Positions 60,566 through 64,000 of a DNA stretch of 64,000 bases are shown here, one piece after another. A program made the translations under genes and the position numbers. Where the stretch lies: the NCBI GenBank assembly GCA_964522165.1, contig CAZFVV010000011.1, forward strand, positions 1-64,000, written 5' to 3'. A model generated the notes under the pieces. That model saw only the letters and a program-made list of their open reading frames with translations, did not search any database and had not been told where the DNA came from. The stretch is from JABWBP01 sp964522165. Lineage in GTDB: Bacteria; Calditrichota; Calditrichia; RBG-13-44-9; J075. Every line of letters starts with the position of its first letter. Position 1 is the first letter of the stretch.

Positions 60566-61087
60566 ATGATGAAAAAAGCAAGCGTTGTTCTCGTTTTCGC
60601 GTTATTGGCGTTCATAGTAAGCTGTGGGCCATCCATCAGCGTTAACCATGATTATGACCCCGGCTATAATTTCGCCAACCTGAAATCTTACAACTGGATG
60701 AAGATAACCGTGCCGCAAGGAGCCAGCGAACTGGTGATCAAACGTTTCATGAACGCGATTGACAAGGAATTGGAAGCCAAAGGAATGGTAAAGTCCCAGG
60801 AGAATCCCGATTTTTTAATCGCCGTGCAGGGATTGACCCAGACCAAAGTGAATGTAACTGATTACGGCTATGGCTACCGACGCTGGGGAGCAGGCGGGGT
60901 TGATGTCAGCACCTACGAGGAAGGTACGGTTTTACTGGATTTTGTGGATGGCAAGAGCCAGGAAATGTTCTGGCGCGGTGCGGCAACCGGCACGGCGGAA
61001 CCGGGACTTTCGGCGGAAAAACAGGAGCAAAAGTTTGCCATGGCCGCCTCCAAACTGCTGGCTAAATTTTCCCCGGCGGGGAAATAA
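60566..61087 (+). CDS. DUF4136 lipoprotein
   Basis: The 173-aa protein has a lipoprotein signal with Cys20 (LLAFIVSC). The DUF4136 pattern follows: VNHDYDPGYNFANLKSYNWM, a helix IDKELEAKGMVKSQENPDFLIAVQG, then TYEEGTVLLDFVDGKSQEMFWRGAATG. A tyrosine/glycine patch (YGYGYRRWGAGG) lies in the middle. Function unknown; such proteins sit on the periplasmic side of a membrane. ATAGGAG precedes the ATG-ATG start. The DUF2252 gene follows by 26 bp. Confidence 0.85.
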   Translation: MMKKASVVLVFALLAFIVSCGPSISVNHDYDPGYNFANLKSYNWMKITVPQGASELVIKRFMNAIDKELEAKGMVKSQENPDFLIAVQGLTQTKVNVTDYGYGYRRWGAGGVDVSTYEEGTVLLDFVDGKSQEMFWRGAATGTAEPGLSAEKQEQKFAMAASKLLAKFSPAGK

Positions 61088-61113
61088 GGGGCGCTGTTGG
61101 AAGGAGATTATCC

Positions 61114-62565
61114 ATGAGTACAAAAAGATGGGATACGACAATGAAAAGCAGGAAGGGCTCTAAGCCGAACACTTTACGCAAAGAACCTGCCCGGGCGAAG
61201 GCGCGCCCCGTGATGACCTTCGCCGAGCAGTACGCCGCGGGCAAGGCCCTGCGGGCAGCCTGTCCCCGGAAAGCCCACGCCGCCTGGAAGGCTCCGTCCG
61301 ACCGGCGGGACGCGGTGGACACAGTCCTGGAAGCGGAAAAGGGACGCCTGCCGGACTTGCTCCCGCTCCGCCATGGGCGCATGGCGCGCTCCGCGTTCAC
61401 CTTCTACCGGGGCTCGGCCCTCGCGATGGCGGCCGACCTCGCTTCTACCCCGGCCACGGGTGTCCTCGTGCAGTGCTGCGGGGACGCCCACCTCTCCAAC
61501 TTCGGCGGTTTCGCCACCCCGGAGCGGCGGGTCATCTTCTCCATCAACGACCTGGACGAGACCCTGCCGGCCCCCTGGGAGTGGGACGTCAAGCGCCTCG
61601 CAGCGAGCTTCGTGGTGGCCTGCAGGGACAACGGCCTGAGAGATGCTACGGCCAAAGATGTGGTGATGGCCTGCGTCCGCACCTACCGCGAGTCCATGGC
61701 CGAGTACAGCCGGATGAAGACGCTGGAGCTGTGGTACCAGGCGTTGGGGGCAGACGAGTTAGTGGCGGGCATTAAGGACCCCGATTTTCGCAAGCGGGCC
61801 ATGAAGCGCCTTCAGAAGGAGCGGGCGAAGAGCATCGCCGAGGACATCTTTCCGAAGCTGGTGGAGCACAAGGGGGAGATGCCCGTCATCAAGGATCAGC
61901 TCCCGACGATCTTCCACGCCGAGGGCCACCCCCCGGGCGAGGTCCAGCAGATTCTAAGGGACGCGCTCGCCGTGTACCGCGACACCCTGTCGCACTCCTC
62001 CCAAACCCTGCTGGACCGCTACGAGCTCCGGGACGCCGCCATCAAAGTGGTGGGGATCGGCAGCGTTGGGACCTTCTGCTGGGTCTTCCTCTTCATGGCC
62101 GGCGAAGACGACCCGCTCTTCCTCCAGATCAAGGAGGCGCGCGCCTCGGTGCTGGAGCCGTACGCCGGCGCGAGCGTATTCCCCAACCACGGCCAGCGCG
62201 TCGTGAACGGTTACCGGCTCATGCAGCCCGCCAGCGACATGTTCCTGGGGTGGAGCCAGGGTCCCAGGCGCCACTTCTTCATGCGCCAGTTGCGGGACAT
62301 CAAGATCAGCATCCGGGTGGAGACGTTCGGCCGCGCCGAAATGGATCTCTACGCCGCCTGGTGCGGAAGGGCCCTCGCGCTCTCCCACGCCAGATCCGGA
62401 AATTCCGCCACGCTCAGCGGGTACATGGGTAAGAGCGACATATTCGATCGGGCTATCGCGGATTTTTCGATGGCCTATGCCGATCAGAACGAGAGCGACC
62501 ATGCGGCCCTGGAACGCGCGGTCAAGCAGGGCAAGCTACAGGCGGTCTTCGAGGAGGCCCGGTGA
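61114..62565 (+). CDS. DUF2252 family protein (kinase-like fold predicted)
   Basis: The 483-aa protein matches DUF2252: MTFAEQYAAGKALRAACPRKAHAAW, LLPLRHGRMARSAFTFYRGSALAMAADL, VQCCGDAHLSNFGGFATPERRVIFSINDLDETLPAPWEWDVKRLAAS, and the RQLRDIKIS region. GDAHLSNFG followed by INDLDET resembles the catalytic HxxN and DxD layout of aminoglycoside-phosphotransferase-like kinases. Substrate unknown. GAAGGAG precedes the ATG. Like the sulfatase at 56625 it is visibly GC-rich, pointing to a shared foreign source. Confidence 0.88.
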   Translation: MSTKRWDTTMKSRKGSKPNTLRKEPARAKARPVMTFAEQYAAGKALRAACPRKAHAAWKAPSDRRDAVDTVLEAEKGRLPDLLPLRHGRMARSAFTFYRGSALAMAADLASTPATGVLVQCCGDAHLSNFGGFATPERRVIFSINDLDETLPAPWEWDVKRLAASFVVACRDNGLRDATAKDVVMACVRTYRESMAEYSRMKTLELWYQALGADELVAGIKDPDFRKRAMKRLQKERAKSIAEDIFPKLVEHKGEMPVIKDQLPTIFHAEGHPPGEVQQILRDALAVYRDTLSHSSQTLLDRYELRDAAIKVVGIGSVGTFCWVFLFMAGEDDPLFLQIKEARASVLEPYAGASVFPNHGQRVVNGYRLMQPASDMFLGWSQGPRRHFFMRQLRDIKISIRVETFGRAEMDLYAAWCGRALALSHARSGNSATLSGYMGKSDIFDRAIADFSMAYADQNESDHAALERAVKQGKLQAVFEEAR

Positions 62566-62617
62566 GGGAAGGGCATCTCGCCGCCTCATCCGGCTGCAGA
62601 GTATGGTTTTGAAAGCT

Positions 62618-62722
62618 CCGCCTGGCGGTGAACCGCCAGGCTAAGAGTGTGGAAGGCGACTGAAAGTCGCCTTCAGGCGGCTTCCATCTTTTTAGCTGTG
62701 GGATTCATCCCACAGCGTATGA
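62618..62722. repeat. Three consecutive GC-stem hairpins
   Basis: In order: GCCTGGCGG-TGAA-CCGCCAGGC (about 62621-62642), AAGGCGACT-GAA-AGTCGCCTT (about 62653-62673) and GCTGTGGGA-TTCA-TCCCACAGC (about 62695-62716). Each has a 9-bp perfect stem and short loop. They may terminate the DUF2252 transcript; the trio also resembles the interspersed hairpin repeats elsewhere in the window. Confidence 0.6.
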
Positions 62723-62765
62723 GATACCGGAATCTCCGGAGTACATTCAAAGCCTTAAAGTAGAA

Positions 62766-62955
62766 TTAATTACATGTCTTAGTTTTTTGCCGAAAGTTTG
62801 TTAAATTGGTTTTCCCTCAGAAGAAAAGGTGTATCTTCACGAGAGAGGCCGAGAATATCAACAAACCGCACCTGGAGACAAATAACTCCATCTGCAAAAT
62901 CCGGAATCGAATGCCGCAAAACCATTGCGGAACCGGAAAAACCCCTAAAATTTAA
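62766..62955 (+). pseudogene. Decayed copy of microprotein B plus the 5' end of sigma-54 activator 2
   Basis: The first part (about 62766-62820: ATTACATGTCTTAGTTTTTT, then GCCGAAAGTTTGTTAAATTG and GTTTTCC) aligns with the microprotein B gene, with a one-base loss in the T-run that breaks its frame. About 50 bp are then missing. From about 62840 the sequence (GAGAATATCAACAAACCGC ... ACTCCATCTGCAAAATCCG ... CGCAAAACCATTGCGGAAC) aligns with codons 4-35 of activator 2, with frame-breaking changes. The remnant ends just before the paralogous glycine-zipper gene at 62968. Confidence 0.85.
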
Positions 62956-62967
62956 AGGAGATGTAAT

Positions 62968-63738
62968 ATGAAGTTAAATCATCGCAATTCGCTCATCGCC
63001 ATCTGCCTGCTGCTTTTTTCGCTGGCAGCCATTGCCGATACCCTGGTGCTGAAAGATGGGCGAGTACTGCAAGGCACTTTCAAAAGCGGCACAGCGGAGG
63101 CCCTTCAGTTTGACGTGAACGGTAAAATTGAAACCGTCGCGCTGGGCGACATCACTTCCCTTACCTTTTCGCCGCGGGAAGCCAAAACCTCGGCAGCTCC
63201 GCAGCCTGCGCCCCAGGCTGCTGCCGGTGTGGCTGCTACCGGGGCAGCGGCGGGAGAAACTTCCGGCCCCGTTACCGTACCGGCCGGCAGTAAAATGATG
63301 CTGAAAACCAAAGACGCCGTCGGCACCGCCAGCCATCAGAAAGGGGCGAAGTTTACTGCCGAGCTGGAAAACGATCTGGCGGTGAATGGCCAGGTGGTTG
63401 CGCCTAAAGGCACCGTGGTGTATGGCACGGTATTGGAGTCAACAGGCCGGCGGGCTGTCGGCGCAGTGCGGCTGGTAGTAACGTTTACGGATTTGAACCT
63501 CAATAATCAGATGATTCCCATCGTGACTGATGATTTCGGCGCCGAAGCCGGGCGCGGCGGCACGGCCAAAGCCGTGGGCGCCGGGGCGTTGATTGGCGCA
63601 GCCGCCGGCGATGCGGCCGCCGGCGCCGCAGTGGGCGGCGCGGTAGCTTTGCTGGCCAGCGGCGGAAAGCACATCCAGGTTCCGGCGGGAACCCTGGTAG
63701 AAGTCAGCTTAAAGCAGCCGGTGACGATTCAGAAGTAG
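62968..63738 (+). CDS. Exported glycine-zipper protein with VPAG-type beta domain, copy 2
   Basis: The 256-aa paralogue of 55827-56579 keeps every domain: signal peptide, DTLVLKDGRVLQGTFKSGTAEALQF, VTVPAGSKMMLKTKDAVGTAS, PKGTVVYGTVLEST, glycine zipper and the last VPAGTLVEVSLKQPVTI strand. About four in five residues agree by eye. The linker is six residues longer. The same AAAGGAGATGTAAT leader precedes the ATG. It lies directly after the decayed activator/microprotein remnant, as if a larger block carrying microprotein, activator and this gene had been duplicated and then trimmed. Confidence 0.75.
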   Translation: MKLNHRNSLIAICLLLFSLAAIADTLVLKDGRVLQGTFKSGTAEALQFDVNGKIETVALGDITSLTFSPREAKTSAAPQPAPQAAAGVAATGAAAGETSGPVTVPAGSKMMLKTKDAVGTASHQKGAKFTAELENDLAVNGQVVAPKGTVVYGTVLESTGRRAVGAVRLVVTFTDLNLNNQMIPIVTDDFGAEAGRGGTAKAVGAGALIGAAAGDAAAGAAVGGAVALLASGGKHIQVPAGTLVEVSLKQPVTIQK

Positions 63739-63781
63739 GTAGGATTAAAGGATAAAGTAAGATTGAGGCGGGAAGCCGAAA

Positions 63782-63820
63782 TCCCGACAAATTTATAGGG
63801 ATGTAAATGTCTTGTCGGGA
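63782..63820. terminator. Hairpin between convergent genes
   Basis: TCCCGACAA (63782-63790) and TTGTCGGGA (63812-63820) form a perfect 9-bp stem with a 21-nt loop. It lies 43 bp after the glycine-zipper gene. A/T-rich runs on both sides are short, so efficiency is uncertain. Confidence 0.5.
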
Positions 63821-63869
63821 AGGAAAAAGGAAAATGGAGCGGATGGCAATGTTCAGAATACGGTAGTGG

Positions 63870-64000
63870 TTACATTTTGACTGATAACACCAGCGTGAGC
63901 CGGGCTTCGTCGTGAGGTTCCCCCGAGCCTGTCGAAGGGCTCAGCCGAACGGCGTAGTTTACCCCGGCTCCACGCATGGCCAGACAGAAACCCGACATCA
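63870..64000 (-). CDS. Possible 3' end of an outer-membrane barrel gene (partial)
   Basis: A minus-strand frame is open from the window edge to a stop at 63870-63872. It reads GAGVNYAVRL, then SPSTGSGEPHDEA, then RLTLVLSVKM at the C-terminus. The last two stretches alternate like the closing strands of a beta-barrel. The connecting loop is encoded by a palindromic GAGCCTGTCGAAGGGCTC repeat, a word common as an intergenic repeat. It could be a true gene end with an in-frame repeat insertion, or chance. Confidence 0.4.
   Translation of the reverse strand, partial: MSGFCLAMRGAGVNYAVRLSPSTGSGEPHDEARLTLVLSVKM

Overview
The window is a draft assembly fragment with five 100-N runs. It most likely comes from an uncultivated bacterium of the FCB superphylum (Calditrichota / KSB1 / Ignavibacteria-like). 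The main clue is the secreted protein at 21526-23136, whose C-terminus carries the NYPNPFNPST...LKIYDLSGREV sorting-type domain common in those lineages. PorT-like and other outer-membrane barrels, multihaem cytochromes and many GC-rich intergenic hairpins fit this, but no rRNA or marker gene is present to prove it. Three of the N-runs (8988-9087, 20803-20902, 33995-34094) are flanked by the same 55 bp on both sides, so they are probably false gaps between overlapping contig ends. The other two (11875-11974, 19213-19312) look like real missing sequence.

Region 1 (0-33.4 kb) is mostly housekeeping and scattered accessory genes. It holds a truncated MalT-like ATPase, an AcpH-like phosphodiesterase, a VOC protein, a family-4 uracil-DNA glycosylase and a Sll1717-type P-loop ATPase. 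A complete molybdate operon follows (modA, a stand-alone di-TOBE protein, modB, modC), then a multihaem cytochrome next to a haem-tagged outer-membrane barrel. Further on are a dienelactone hydrolase-like lipoprotein, a NaChBac-like channel, a WbqC protein, a sodium:solute symporter, citrate synthase, a phosphatidyltransferase/HAD phosphatase pair, a cysteine desulfurase and an M2 dipeptidase. A compact three-gene cassette (26815-28941) has a near-ideal sigma-70 promoter bracketed by inverted repeats. It encodes a small unknown protein, a membrane protein with a C-terminal helix-turn-helix, and a tyrosine-recombinase-like protein lacking recognisable catalytic C-terminal motifs. Lon and a CbpA-type DnaJ close the region.

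Region 2 (33.4-64 kb) is an accessory island built around two paralogous GAF-AAA+-Fis sigma-54 activators (35480-37126 and 52788-54956), each followed by a small antibiotic-biosynthesis-monooxygenase-fold protein. Between and after them lie many exported or outer-membrane proteins, an AI-2E-family permease, three sulfatases (two a tandem duplication), a HAD lipoprotein, a DUF2490 protein and a BamA-like barrel. A cytochrome b / Rieske / octahaem-TPR cytochrome module sits in the middle. The island ends with DUF4136 and DUF2252 proteins and two paralogous glycine-zipper proteins.

The most novel observation is a family of tiny hydrophobic proteins sharing a GFFAG core. One copy (48227-48391) is translationally coupled to cytochrome b through an ATGA overlap. 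A second (52648-52776) sits 11 bp before the second sigma-54 activator. A decayed third copy (about 62766-62955) is still joined to a decayed 5' end of that activator. This indicates that a microprotein-activator unit was duplicated and then lost, and that the microprotein belongs to an uncharacterised respiratory or regulatory module. All assignments are by eye from sequence; no database search was run.
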